A stretch of DNA of 64,000 nt from Legionella tucsonensis (GCF_001468035.1 NZ_LNZA01000001.1:2396231-2460230); one strand, 5' to 3'. Positions 8,614 through 18,042 are shown, numbered from the stretch's first letter. Made by a program: numbers and translations. The notes: generated from the sequence alone by a model not told the origin.

Positions 8614-10257
8614 TCAGTCCCCAAAGGTAAAAGTATATACTTTGACTCCAGGCTCACTCGCCATAATCTGCAGGTATCCATTGATAAATTTCAGCTCCGA
8701 AATCAGCTCATAAATAGAATATTTATCAACTAAAATGCTACTTTCCTGCAGCTTTTTGCCTGATTGTTCATCAGTTAAAATCACTTTAACCTTAATGGGT
8801 TTAGCAGTACTATTTCCCATGACAGCATATACTTTGCGTGCATTAAAGTGTATTTTAACCGCCGCATTTACTTCTTCTGCAACGATATACTCCGCATTGA
8901 CTTGCCATAATCCCTCCAAGCCCCAGGCATTAGTAGATAATTTATCAGAAAAATAGTAGCGTGCCGTTTTATCTTTTATGAGTTCGGGACTGTTATAGGA
9001 ATCAGCCTTTGCATATCCCAAATAAGTTTCTGGTGTTTGTGTGATACTCACCGAAGTATCTTTTAAAGATCGTACAGTGCTTAAGTCTTTGACTCCTAAT
9101 AGAAAGCGAATATTATTCTCCATCACCTCATATTCACCTTCACCAAAACGTCTATAGACCACATCACCTTTTTTATTAATTAAATAATGAGCAGGCCAAT
9201 AATGATTCTTATAGTTCCTCCAGGTAATAAATTGATTATCAAGTGCTACAGGATATAAAATTCCATATCGCTTCACTGCTGCTTTGACGTTATCTAAATT
9301 TTTTTCAAAATCAAACTCAGGCGTATGGATGCCAATAATAACAAGTCCTTTACTATGGTAGCGCTTATACCAATCATTAAGATAAGGTAGGGTACGTAAA
9401 CAATTGATACATGAATAAGTCCAAAAATCAATTAAGACCACTTTTCCACGTAAATCAATCAAGCGTATAGGAGATGAATTAATCCAAGCATCGACACCTT
9501 GTATCGGAGGTGCTTGATAAGTAAACCATAAACCATTAATCAGTGAATTTGACGTTTTAATTCCTGTTTGAGGATGCACTGAAGAAGAAACTACCTTTCC
9601 TTCAAAGTAAACCATATAAACCACGCTTGCAATAATAACCACGCCTAAAAATTTACGGAAAAGAGTGGCGTGTGCTTTAAAAAAGGAGAAAGTATTTATT
9701 AATTTTTTTCCGTATAGAGAAATAATAAACATGGGAATCGCAGCGCCCAGAGCAAAAGCCACCAAAGTAAAGAAACTGATTATTGTCGTTTCCTGTAACG
9801 TTGTTTGTACAATAATTGCAGCCAAAATCGGTCCAGCGCAAGGAGTCCAAATAATTGCAATGATCCCCCCCAAAAACAGTCCATTCCAAAATCCTCCCTC
9901 TGGTTTGTTGACTGAAGAAAAAAAGGTACTTATCCGAGTGAGTCCTTGGGTTATTTTGCCAAACTGCTCTGTTAAATAAGTCGAGAGCATGATACTCCCC
10001 AAAAGGAGTAAAATGGCATAACCGATCTCTCGAACTAAATTAAAATCTACATTTAGGTAACGCACTAATTGATGAGAAAAAAACACCAATAAAGAAAAAA
10101 ACAAAGTAAAACCCGCAATAATCCCCATCGGTCGTTTTTTGGATCCAATAAGTGATCCTGCTAGAAAAATAGGTAAAATAGGTAAAATACAAGGAGAAAC
10201 AATTAGGCCAAACCCTTCGATAAAGCCCAATATAATATTAATAAAATTTGCTTCCAT
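8614..10257 (-). CDS. dipZ: DipZ-like protein: CcdA membrane domain plus periplasmic thioredoxin domain
   Basis: 547 aa in three parts. Residues 1-~220 form a six-helix CcdA/DsbD-type membrane domain with the paired cysteines C23 (SPCILP) and C140 (TPCAGP), which pass electrons from cytoplasmic thioredoxin. Residues ~255-390 are a TlpA/redoxin domain with the active site W-T-Y-S-C283-I-N-C286. The remaining ~150 residues match the beta-sandwich C-terminal domain of DipZ proteins. This architecture supports thiol-disulfide exchange in the periplasm. It is convergent with the upstream orphan and follows the cNMP-binding gene on the same strand. Confidence 0.9.
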   Translation of the reverse strand: MEANFINIILGFIEGFGLIVSPCILPILPIFLAGSLIGSKKRPMGIIAGFTLFFSLLVFFSHQLVRYLNVDFNLVREIGYAILLLLGSIMLSTYLTEQFGKITQGLTRISTFFSSVNKPEGGFWNGLFLGGIIAIIWTPCAGPILAAIIVQTTLQETTIISFFTLVAFALGAAIPMFIISLYGKKLINTFSFFKAHATLFRKFLGVVIIASVVYMVYFEGKVVSSSVHPQTGIKTSNSLINGLWFTYQAPPIQGVDAWINSSPIRLIDLRGKVVLIDFWTYSCINCLRTLPYLNDWYKRYHSKGLVIIGIHTPEFDFEKNLDNVKAAVKRYGILYPVALDNQFITWRNYKNHYWPAHYLINKKGDVVYRRFGEGEYEVMENNIRFLLGVKDLSTVRSLKDTSVSITQTPETYLGYAKADSYNSPELIKDKTARYYFSDKLSTNAWGLEGLWQVNAEYIVAEEVNAAVKIHFNARKVYAVMGNSTAKPIKVKVILTDEQSGKKLQESSILVDKYSIYELISELKFINGYLQIMASEPGVKVYTFTFGD

Positions 10258-10376
10258 TTTATTTCCAGAAATCGCAACTCAACTTCTATCGATGACTCAT
10301 GTAATTATTGTGCAATGATAACTACTCATTGCGCGTTACAAAAATAAATTCGCAACGAAAATATTAGAGCCGTATT

Positions 10377-10841
10377 TTACAAACGCACATGAGCACCGCT
10401 TTCTTGCAACCGTTTGGCAACAACTAACTGAATATTGTCTCGTGCTCGCGCAGGAAAATATTGATATACTGCCAAAAAATCACTTGCACTAATAGTCAGA
10501 AACTGGCAAGCAGTGATGGTACTAATACGTGCTGTTCTGCGGACATTGCGTAAAATAGCGATTTCCCCGAACACATCACCAGGTCCCAAAATATTAACGC
10601 GTTTCCAGCCCATAGACTGTGTTTTTATAGAGACCTGCACTGAACCTCGAATAATAATATAAAGCTTGTCCCCTATTTCACCTTGTTCAATAACGATTTC
10701 TTCAGGCTTATAATTTTCAATAACACATTTATCAGCCAGCATTTTCTGTTCAATGTGACCAATGCCTGTAAAAATAGTTGCACGAGAAAGTATAGGTATT
10801 AAATCTAATTGAGATTGAGATAAATAATTACTGGGTTCCAT
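10377..10841 (-). CDS. Single-domain cyclic nucleotide-binding (Crp/cNMP-like) protein
   Basis: 154 aa, essentially one cNMP-binding beta-roll: GDKLYIIIRGSVQV, then the phosphate-binding cassette P-G-D-V-F-G-E-I-A-I-L-x-x-x-x-R-T-A-R-I-S, and A-S-D-F. There is no DNA-binding helix-turn-helix, so it is not a Crp-type transcription factor by itself. Such stand-alone domains sense cAMP/cGMP or act as interaction modules. Strong ribosome site (GGGAG..AAGGA) before the ATG. It sits between the mdc operon and dipZ. Confidence 0.88.
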   Translation of the reverse strand: MEPSNYLSQSQLDLIPILSRATIFTGIGHIEQKMLADKCVIENYKPEEIVIEQGEIGDKLYIIIRGSVQVSIKTQSMGWKRVNILGPGDVFGEIAILRNVRRTARISTITACQFLTISASDFLAVYQYFPARARDNIQLVVAKRLQESGAHVRL

Positions 10842-10914
10842 ATCCTTTCTCCCTATTCAAAACGAATTACCTTATAAATGAAATGCCTTATTAATTAAAG
10901 TATAGTTGTTTTTT

Positions 10915-11769
10915 CTAAAATTTTTTAAGGCTGCGGTAATCGCGTAATGGTTCACAGAATAATTGGCCTAATAATAATAAGACGCTGAGCAAATCAGCTA
11001 CTCCTCCTGGACTAATCCCCGTTTCAGAAAAAAATTGATGTAATTCCAATGCCTTTTTTCGACGAGTTTGTAAACAGCAAATCGCCAATAATTCTGCTAC
11101 TCTATTTTTTGCATAATCCAGCGCTGGCTTACCTTTCCTGTAAAGAATATTGGTATCATCCATATGCAGTAAAAGTTCTGCATACGCAAATAAACAGACC
11201 GCATCAAGTGATCGGGTCTCGCGAAAAAGTGATATAAACGCAGGAAGTAATTGAAAAACCAGATCATAGCCATGCATTGCCATTTGCTTGGCATCAACAA
11301 CTTTATATTTTTGACGTACTAAAGCACCATGGCTTTCCGGATGCCCAAGATGGTTTGTCAAATGCCTTGGCCAGTCTTTCAATATTTGACGGCGAACGTC
11401 CTCGGGTGTGAATTGCATTTTTTCCTGAGCCAGCCTCATGACAGAAACACAAACGATACCTAAAGCAAAAATAGCACCACGATGGGTATTGACTCCCTGA
11501 GTTTTTTCGAGCATGCGCTGTTCTGCCTCAATGGCTGCTTGTTTTAATTCTTCAAAAGAATCATTTACTAATCCTTTTTTTGTGATTTGATAAAAATAAT
11601 GACGCAATGAAAAAAGACTACGATAAAATGTTGTTCCGTTCATATCATGATGCGCACCCGCATCCTTAAAGCTGACCAAGCCTGGTTTAGGATAAGCTTT
11701 GACTTCAAAATAAAGGGATCTAACTGCTATTCTGGCAAGCGTTCTTTCACAGCAAAGGATAGTGTTCAT
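10915..11769 (-). CDS. mdcB: Triphosphoribosyl-dephospho-CoA synthase
   Basis: Builds the 2'-(5''-triphosphoribosyl)-3'-dephospho-CoA prosthetic group for the malonate decarboxylase acyl carrier protein. 284 aa. Family motifs visible: E-V-x-A-Y-P-K-P-G-L-V-S near the N-terminus, G-V-N-T-H-R-G-A-I-F, M-D-D-T-N-I-L-Y and S-P-G-G-x-A-D-L-L near the end. The open frame runs further up to 11937, but that would overlap mdcG by nearly 200 bp. The ATG at 11769 fits family length and overlaps mdcG by only 23 bp. Confidence 0.92.
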   Translation of the reverse strand: MNTILCCERTLARIAVRSLYFEVKAYPKPGLVSFKDAGAHHDMNGTTFYRSLFSLRHYFYQITKKGLVNDSFEELKQAAIEAEQRMLEKTQGVNTHRGAIFALGIVCVSVMRLAQEKMQFTPEDVRRQILKDWPRHLTNHLGHPESHGALVRQKYKVVDAKQMAMHGYDLVFQLLPAFISLFRETRSLDAVCLFAYAELLLHMDDTNILYRKGKPALDYAKNRVAELLAICCLQTRRKKALELHQFFSETGISPGGVADLLSVLLLLGQLFCEPLRDYRSLKKF

Positions 11770-12394
11770 AAAGTTCTGCTCTTGATAATAACGTAACCTT
11801 GTCCTTACTTTTACACAACAGTTTCTTTGCGGATAAATGAAGCAATTCCTTGATAGGAATATCACCAAGATAAGGAAAACGAACCTCACCATCAATAATT
11901 CGATTAAATTTTTTTGATAAAGCAGCAATTGATTCACGTAAATCGACTAAAGAATAGTCTTGGTACAAGATAAGTAAATCAAGATCCGAGGCCCGATCAA
12001 CAAAAGAATATCCTGATACATAATGAAATAAAAATGATCCATAAACAGCAATATCAGAAATTGGCAATAGCTTAATAAGAGTATCTACCTTTTTTATCCC
12101 ATAACAAGAAGAAAAAAAATCCCGCATCTCTAGGAGTTGAGGAAGCGGCTTTTGTTTTTGCACAAATGATGGGGCAACCTGTAAACCAATCCGGTGCTTT
12201 TTCTTGGCATGCAAAAGAGTTAATCCCAGAGTAATTGTTTCTTGGGCTAATTGTTTCGCATAAATACAAGGCAAATCCTTTTCAAGCCAGAGGTATACTT
12301 GTTCTTCAATCATTTTCTTATCTTCATGAATCGAAGCAACAGCAAAATCTGCATCAGGCTGAAGATAAATTAAATGATGTCTTTGTAACGTCAT
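11747..12394 (-). CDS. mdcG: Malonate decarboxylase holo-ACP synthase (phosphoribosyl-dephospho-CoA transferase)
   Basis: Transfers the MdcB product to the acyl carrier subunit. 215 aa, with a nucleotidyltransferase core G-S-F-L-x-x-x-x-S-G-Y-x-F-V-x-x-x-S-D-L-D-L-L-I (~118-145), the metal-binding D-x-D lying in S-D-L-D. The N-terminal R-H-H-L-I-Y-L matches the family start. It overlaps mdcE by 4 bp (ATGA) and mdcB by 23 bp, as expected in a tight operon. Confidence 0.9.
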   Translation of the reverse strand: MTLQRHHLIYLQPDADFAVASIHEDKKMIEEQVYLWLEKDLPCIYAKQLAQETITLGLTLLHAKKKHRIGLQVAPSFVQKQKPLPQLLEMRDFFSSCYGIKKVDTLIKLLPISDIAVYGSFLFHYVSGYSFVDRASDLDLLILYQDYSLVDLRESIAALSKKFNRIIDGEVRFPYLGDIPIKELLHLSAKKLLCKSKDKVTLLSRAELYEHYPLL

Positions 12395-13098
12395 AAATGA
12401 TTGGCTACTTTGTTGATAATTGAGTAAGCAAGCTTTCTACCCCCTCGCTTGCTACCTAAAAGTGCTCGATCATCTTTGGTATTTTTCTTGCGGATTGCCC
12501 AATCAATTTTTTCAGCAAGTTCAGATGAATTTACAATCTCATGCAATCCGCCAAGTTCGTAAAAATTTTGCACGCCAGGGGCAAAAACTGGGAATGTCTT
12601 ACTGAGCTCCTGAAGTGTACTCAACTCTATTTTGGTTACCTTGGAAACTCCCTCTAACCACATCACCGCCAATGCTGCGTCAGGTAAAGCTAAAATTGTA
12701 TCTGCCATCAAACCATAGGCAATAAAAGCCCCACCTAATGCTTGGTTATAAACAAGTGATATTAAGGAAGTCCCCTGTTGACGCAGACACTCCAAACATT
12801 CAAGTAAATGACCAAAATATTGTTGCATGCCCAACCATTCATCACGCATTGTTAACTCTTGTCCTGCAACATCGACTAAAAGAAGAACAGGCTCTTTTGT
12901 TCGACTCTCAAGAATGTCGATTACGTGCTGAGCCATAATCAGCGCTTGTTCTACTCCCAGGAATGTTGACTCTTTTAACCCAAGGATATGAATCAGTTGA
13001 TTATTCAGCGTTGCTTGTCCATAAACAACCGATTGATTCTCTGCCAACTCCACTTCCTGAGAAAAGATTTGTTTGAGAAGATCCTTTAATGCAACCAT
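12391..13098 (-). CDS. mdcE: Malonate decarboxylase gamma subunit
   Basis: 235 aa. With the beta subunit it forms the carboxytransferase-like decarboxylase that releases CO2 from malonyl-S-ACP. Visible are the crotonase/carboxyltransferase features L-L-V-D-V-A-G-Q and S-L-V-Y-N-Q-A-L-G-G-A-F-I-A-Y-G, the oxyanion-type Gly-rich turn. It follows mdcCD after a 103-bp gap, larger than the other gaps in this operon, with a small hairpin near 13182-13198. Confidence 0.92.
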   Translation of the reverse strand: MVALKDLLKQIFSQEVELAENQSVVYGQATLNNQLIHILGLKESTFLGVEQALIMAQHVIDILESRTKEPVLLLVDVAGQELTMRDEWLGMQQYFGHLLECLECLRQQGTSLISLVYNQALGGAFIAYGLMADTILALPDAALAVMWLEGVSKVTKIELSTLQELSKTFPVFAPGVQNFYELGGLHEIVNSSELAEKIDWAIRKKNTKDDRALLGSKRGGRKLAYSIINKVANHL

Positions 13099-13201
13099 TT
13101 TCTTATTCCTTCTGCATAAAATCTATGGTCTATCTGATGATATCTCCACATTTGGGGTCTATATCATATATCCTGAATACTTTGTAGCCAGACTACAATT
13201 T

Positions 13202-14392
13202 TTACGATTTATTTTTTATATGTTTCGCTGCTTTTAAAAATTCCTGCTCGTCCATATCAAAAAGAGTCGCAGCATACTTTGGAGCAATTTGATTAAGATA
13301 AGCCCCCTGCTCCTGAAACCCCTGGGTTTCTTGCAAACGCTTTTTTAACAAAGCATGCTTTTGCTTTATGGAATTAAGATCCAAAGAAACACCTTTATCA
13401 AGCGCAGCAATCAGTTTGGCGCGTAATGTGTCAACATCAGAGCCTACATAGCTTTGAGCGATATCCTGTAAATAGCGAGTTTTTCCTCCATATACGCGCC
13501 ACACTAGAGCTCTATCCTGTGAATTAAATGCTTTGACACCAGCGACTGCCTGGATCACCTCAGGACCGGATACTCCTATACGGCCTATTTCATTAATCAC
13601 AAGATAATCCAAACACGCAGAAATAATTCCCATACCACCAAAAGCACCATTTTTCCCACAAATAACACCTACAGTAGTTACTCCGTGACGCCTTGCTTCA
13701 AAAACGGCACGAATCGTTTCTGAAATTGATATTTCTCCTGCATTGGCTTCATGTAACCGCACTCCACCACTATCAATGAGAAGAATTACCGCCTTAGTTT
13801 GAGTTTCGATCGCGGCTTTAAATAAACCGGTAAGTTTTGCTCCATGAATTTCACCCACTGCACCTCCCATAAAATCCTTTTGCTGGGCTGCAACAAGTAC
13901 TTTACTTTTTTGTAACAAGGCTGAACCAATGACAATGCCATCATCTGCTTCACCTGGCAAATTTAAAGCAGCTAAATGGGGGCTATAAAGCTTTTCATCA
14001 GCAAGCCACTCAGTGAACGAACCTTTATCAAAAATAACCTGAATTCGTTCACGTGCATCAAGCTCCTCATAATTACTTCCTATTTTGTAATTACCTTGAA
14101 ACTCATCTAGTGTCTGGCTTAAACGCAATAAAACAACTGCAGGTATTGCTCCATTATCATTAAGGGTAAATTGCAAGCCAACAGGTTGATATTTACATAC
14201 AAAATCCTCAATAACCATTTTCCAAACTGGCTTATAATGATCAATTGCAGTCTGAATCGTAAAAATTGTTTCAGAAGTGGTGTTTTCTTCAATAATGACT
14301 TCCAGATTACCTGAGCCGACAACGCCACAAACAGTTTTTCTTCCTTGCAAACGTTTACCAGGAAGTGTAAATCGAAATTCCATCTTTTCCAT
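13202..14392 (-). CDS. mdcCD: Fused malonate decarboxylase acyl carrier protein (delta) and beta subunit
   Basis: 396 aa. Residues ~1-98 match the MdcC acyl carrier subunit, including the prosthetic-group site V-G-S-G-N-L-E-V (Ser ~27) and the closing V-V-L-L-R-L-S-Q. Residues ~105-396 match MdcD, the beta carboxytransferase subunit (ELDARERIQVIFDKGSF, DFMGGAVGEIHGAK, LIDSGGVRLHEANAGE, GAFGGMGI). No stop or start separates them: the frame is continuous through the join near residue 100. In described mdc operons the two are separate genes. The start could be the ATG three codons later. The gap to mdcA is 10 bp. Confidence 0.9.
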   Translation of the reverse strand: MEKMEFRFTLPGKRLQGRKTVCGVVGSGNLEVIIEENTTSETIFTIQTAIDHYKPVWKMVIEDFVCKYQPVGLQFTLNDNGAIPAVVLLRLSQTLDEFQGNYKIGSNYEELDARERIQVIFDKGSFTEWLADEKLYSPHLAALNLPGEADDGIVIGSALLQKSKVLVAAQQKDFMGGAVGEIHGAKLTGLFKAAIETQTKAVILLIDSGGVRLHEANAGEISISETIRAVFEARRHGVTTVGVICGKNGAFGGMGIISACLDYLVINEIGRIGVSGPEVIQAVAGVKAFNSQDRALVWRVYGGKTRYLQDIAQSYVGSDVDTLRAKLIAALDKGVSLDLNSIKQKHALLKKRLQETQGFQEQGAYLNQIAPKYAATLFDMDEQEFLKAAKHIKNKS

Positions 14393-14402
14393 ATTCTTTG
14401 CC

Positions 14403-16046
14403 CTACCAATTTCTAAATTTTACAGGCGGTTCATATAAGCCCGTTGAACAATTAACAAGGTCACGAATTGACTTAGCTGCCAATAAGTCTCGGGTTGCAT
14501 CAGAAACTTTGATTCCTAAATCTTCAGGGCGTTTAATGACTCCTCGGTGACGCAATTCCTCAACCTTTTTTCTATTGCGCATTATTCCAACTTCGGTATA
14601 TCCTGCGATACCTCGAATGGCCTGTTCACGCTCATCAAGATTGCGACACATCAGAAGATTGGCAATACCTTCTTCCGTAACGACATGACTTATATCATCT
14701 CCATAAATCATCACTGCAGGCAAATCGGCATTCATCGACTTTTGCAAAGCCCAGGCATCCAGTTTTTCTACAAATGTGGGTTGTGCTGAACTTTGGAACG
14801 TTTCTACCATTTGAATCACTAGTTTTCTTCCTCGCGGCATTTTTAACCCCAGTGCCTCACTGCGTTCTTGACCTGCTTTCAACCAGGAATAAGAAGAGTG
14901 ACGTCGGCCAGGAGCATCGCAGCCCATATTAGGAGCACCACCAAAACCCGCAATACGCCCTTCAACAGCGGTAGAACTATTCCCCTCAAGATCCATCTGC
15001 AATGTTGCGCCAATAAAAACATCGCAAGCATAATGCCCTGATAATTGGCCTAACATACGATTCGAACGCAAACGCCCCTCTTTACCTGTAAAAAAGACAT
15101 CGGGACGAGAAGCTGCATAGCGATTCATTCCTACCTCTCCCCCAAACGGATAAATTGTTTTTACAAATCCTGCTTCAATCGCAGGAATTAAGGTAGGTAC
15201 AGGATTAACAATCCAGTGTTGGCATATTTTTCCTTTTAGACCTAATGATTCAGCATAGGTAGGCAACAGCAACTCAATGGCGCATGTATTAAAACCCACA
15301 CCATGATTTAAGATATTCACTTGATAAGGTGCGTATATTCCTTTGATCACCATCATGGCCATTAATATTTTCACTTCATCAATGTGTGCGGGATCACGGG
15401 TAAAAAGCGGCTCGATATAAGATGCTTCCGGACCTTGAACAATGACATCAACCCAACCTGCCGGAATATCAATTCGCGGTAAGTACTCCACTACGTCATT
15501 GACTTGTACAACGACCACACCGTCTTTAAAATTGGTCGCTTCAATAATAGCAGGAGTGTCTTCTGTGTTTGCCCCGGTAAATAAATTTCCATTCCTGTCT
15601 GCCTTATCTGCCATCAACAAACAAACATTGGGGGTCAAATCTGCAACCAATCGTCCAAAAAGTTCATTATAAGTATGAATATTACCTATCTCGATCTTTT
15701 TATTTTTCACCATATCAGCAAGACGGGTTGATTGCGGGCCTGAATAAGAAAAATCAATTCGACTTGCAATCCCCTTTTCAAACACATCAAGATGTTCTGG
15801 TAAAACAATAGCTGATTGGATCATATGTAAATGATTTATTTGAGCAGGATTTAATTGAGTCATAGCGACAGCCAGAAAATTGGCCTGCTTTTGATTATCT
15901 CCTTCAATACATACTCGATCACCTGAGTGAATGAGATGTGAAAGCACTGTGATTATGTCATTCGTCTCAACAAATTTATTATTCTTAAGGTAAGGTTTAA
16001 TCTTGGACAGACGTTTTAAATATTCTTTTTTATTCTGATCCCACAT
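14403..16046 (-). CDS. mdcA: Malonate decarboxylase alpha subunit (acetyl-S-ACP:malonate ACP transferase)
   Basis: 547 aa, full family length. Exchanges the acetyl group on the carrier protein for malonate, so the enzyme cycles without CoA activation. Clear family stretches: DRVCIEGDNQKQANFLA, PFGGEVGMNRYAASRPDVFFTGKEGRLRSNR with internal matches, and GMLGYTEVGIM-type motifs near the C-terminus (here IAGYTEVGIMRNR). First gene of the mdc operon. Its promoter should be in 16047-16358. Confidence 0.94.
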   Translation of the reverse strand: MWDQNKKEYLKRLSKIKPYLKNNKFVETNDIITVLSHLIHSGDRVCIEGDNQKQANFLAVAMTQLNPAQINHLHMIQSAIVLPEHLDVFEKGIASRIDFSYSGPQSTRLADMVKNKKIEIGNIHTYNELFGRLVADLTPNVCLLMADKADRNGNLFTGANTEDTPAIIEATNFKDGVVVVQVNDVVEYLPRIDIPAGWVDVIVQGPEASYIEPLFTRDPAHIDEVKILMAMMVIKGIYAPYQVNILNHGVGFNTCAIELLLPTYAESLGLKGKICQHWIVNPVPTLIPAIEAGFVKTIYPFGGEVGMNRYAASRPDVFFTGKEGRLRSNRMLGQLSGHYACDVFIGATLQMDLEGNSSTAVEGRIAGFGGAPNMGCDAPGRRHSSYSWLKAGQERSEALGLKMPRGRKLVIQMVETFQSSAQPTFVEKLDAWALQKSMNADLPAVMIYGDDISHVVTEEGIANLLMCRNLDEREQAIRGIAGYTEVGIMRNRKKVEELRHRGVIKRPEDLGIKVSDATRDLLAAKSIRDLVNCSTGLYEPPVKFRNW

Positions 16047-16358
16047 TATTGCTGCCTGGTAATTTTTCGATTTTACTTTATATCATTTTTTCGCATGAAA
16101 CAAAGAGAGGGGAGCACTGGATAACCCCAGGCATGACTTTTATCCCGTCTTTAGTGTAGCTTGAGTCTCGGTTTTACTCTACAGCTTAATAAATTCGATA
16201 GAGTAAGCAAAAAACTCACCACCAACCATATAAAGAAATTTGATGTTGTTTGTATTACTTTTTGACAGAATCTCGCAGACGGAATATAGGCAAAAACATG
16301 TATTTCTTTAATAGTAATGAGAATTAGAGTCAGTTACTGTAAAATAAGGCGACTCTCT
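16047..16358. other. Intergenic region upstream of mdcA
   Basis: 312 bp between the end of umuC and the start of mdcA, both on the minus strand. It should hold the mdc promoter. I found no convincing promoter boxes, no MdcR-type (LysR) gene and no strong terminator for umuC. Confidence 0.45.
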
Positions 16359-17624
16359 TCAAGTGCGGTTACGTACCACGGGTAATTCGGACCAACTTGT
16401 AGTGTAGCGTGGTGAGCGCATTTGTAAACGTGCATCCCAAGGCTTACCGTTGCATCCTTCTGCAGCAAGATATAAGGTATTTCGACCAAATTTTTGATTC
16501 ACTTTATCAAAAATGCACATAAAATCTTCTGTCGACTGCAACTCCTTATGACTGACATGATGAAATAAATCCAGTTGACGTGATTCTTTAGGGGTAAGAT
16601 CGACAAGACAAACCCCGGTCTTTTTATAATAAGATCCTTGCTTGAAGATTTGAGATAACCCTTTTTTTGCTAAATGAGTAATTATTCTCAAGTCATCAGT
16701 GGGGTGAGCAAAACGTATCTCAATGGATTGAACATATTGTGCCAAGTCTTCTCGGAATCGATTGGTGTAGATAAAAAGATGCATGCAGCGTGTTAATGAG
16801 TGTTGTGTCCGTAATTTTTCAACTGCCCGTGCACAATGACTACTCAGAGCTTCTGCGACTGCTGAATATTCGGTTTGCATCGTACCAAAGCTTTTTGAAG
16901 ATAAAATACTTTGCTTGGCTTCCTGTACCTCCAAATCATGACAAGGAATACCCTGCAATTCCAAAGCCGTACGCATCACAACCACATTAAACTGCTTTTT
17001 TAGCACATGTATATTCATTGTTGCCAAATCAAACGCTGTATCAATACCATAATCAATCAGCTTCTGGCTCCACTTTCTACCAATACCCCATACTTCGCCA
17101 ATAGCAATTTTTTTAAGCCATTCCTGTTGGCCATTCATATTAAAAACAGGCGTTTTTAATACTCTTTTACACAAATGATTCGCAAACTTTGCTAGTGTTT
17201 TAGTTTGACCAATACCTATAGAAGTAGGAATACCTATATTCTTTAGAATCTTTTTTTGTAAAACCATACAAAATGAATCCTGCAAATGCACAGGCATACT
17301 GCTTAAATCAAGAAAAGCCTCATCAATGGAATAAATTTCTACATGCGGCCATTCTTGCTCTATGGTCGACATGACGCGCTGAGATAAATCACCATATAAA
17401 GTAAAATTAGAAGAAAATACATGAATCTGATGCCGGGTACATAAAGCCTTAACCTTAAAATAAGGCTCCCCCATACCAATACCTAAGGCTTTGGCCTCAT
17501 TAGAGCGAGCAATAACGCAACCATCATTACTTGAAAGCACAATTATAGGCTTCCCTCGTAAGTCAGGGCGAAAAAGACGCTCACAAGATGCATAAAAATT
17601 ATTGCAGTCAATTAATGCATACAT
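16359..17624 (-). CDS. umuC: DNA polymerase V catalytic subunit UmuC (Y-family)
   Basis: 421 aa, standard UmuC length. Catalytic acidic residues are intact: D6 in YALIDCNNFYASCE and D101-E102 in Y-S-I-D-E-A-F-L-D-L. V-L-S-S-N-D-G-C-V-I-A-R-S-N-E is the family fingers motif, and I-G-I-G-Q-T-K-T-L-A-K belongs to the thumb/HhH region. It performs translesion synthesis with UmuD'. Unusually, umuD is not adjacent but about 10 kb away (27230-27760). A 20-bp near-palindrome lies 15 bp upstream of the ATG and may be its operator. Confidence 0.95.
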   Translation of the reverse strand: MYALIDCNNFYASCERLFRPDLRGKPIIVLSSNDGCVIARSNEAKALGIGMGEPYFKVKALCTRHQIHVFSSNFTLYGDLSQRVMSTIEQEWPHVEIYSIDEAFLDLSSMPVHLQDSFCMVLQKKILKNIGIPTSIGIGQTKTLAKFANHLCKRVLKTPVFNMNGQQEWLKKIAIGEVWGIGRKWSQKLIDYGIDTAFDLATMNIHVLKKQFNVVVMRTALELQGIPCHDLEVQEAKQSILSSKSFGTMQTEYSAVAEALSSHCARAVEKLRTQHSLTRCMHLFIYTNRFREDLAQYVQSIEIRFAHPTDDLRIITHLAKKGLSQIFKQGSYYKKTGVCLVDLTPKESRQLDLFHHVSHKELQSTEDFMCIFDKVNQKFGRNTLYLAAEGCNGKPWDARLQMRSPRYTTSWSELPVVRNRT

Positions 17625-17639
17625 GCTTCAGTCATTTTT

Positions 17640-17659
17640 TGATTTGTGTACATAAATCA
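17640..17659. promoter_or_regulatory. Near-palindromic operator candidate upstream of umuC
   Basis: TGATTTGTGTACATAAATCA: 9 of 10 base pairs match between the two halves. It starts 15 bp upstream of the umuC ATG, where a repressor would block transcription or translation start. It does not match the enterobacterial LexA box (CTG-N10-CAG). The first 13 bases recur exactly at 3999-4011, where they form a shorter inverted repeat. Confidence 0.4.
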
Positions 17660-17970
17660 AAATATAAGCTGAACGAAATAATTTGTAAATTATTATTTTG
17701 AGAAATATCATCAGATTCTATCCTAATTATTTACAGTCAAACTTACACTCGTGCAAAGTGTATAATCTTTGTCTTTTTTATCCATTTATGTCCAACCCAG
17801 ATCATTATAAAAACGGCACACCAATATAAGAATTACTATAAAGTAATCTTTAATTTCTTCATGTAATGCCTTTTGATTATCTTTAACACTCCAAACATAA
17901 TCAGCTTGTATCCAATAAGTTTTTTCTACAATTTGACGCTGATTTTGCCCTGATAATATCTAGAGAATCA

Positions 17971-17999
17971 TTGAAAAGTATCAAATTTATTGATAGAAT
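17971..17999 (+). promoter_or_regulatory. Sigma70-type promoter for the outer-membrane barrel gene
   Basis: TTGAAA at 17971-17976, a 17-bp spacer, and TAGAAT at 17994-17999. This is a near-consensus arrangement. The predicted transcript start (~18006) leaves a leader of about 37 nt before the ATG at 18043. The rest of the 418-bp gap (17625-18042) holds the umuC operator candidate and a small inverted repeat ACACT/AGTGT near 17744-17760, and nothing else recognisable. Confidence 0.65.
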
Positions 18000-18042
18000 C
18001 CACGGCTTTTTTCAAGATGTGCATTACAAATAAGGATATAAT

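Noticed and set aside
17640-17659. LexA/SOS box before umuC
   Set aside because: The palindrome lacks the CTG-N10-CAG form, and the genus is reported to lack LexA. It is kept only as an unassigned operator candidate.
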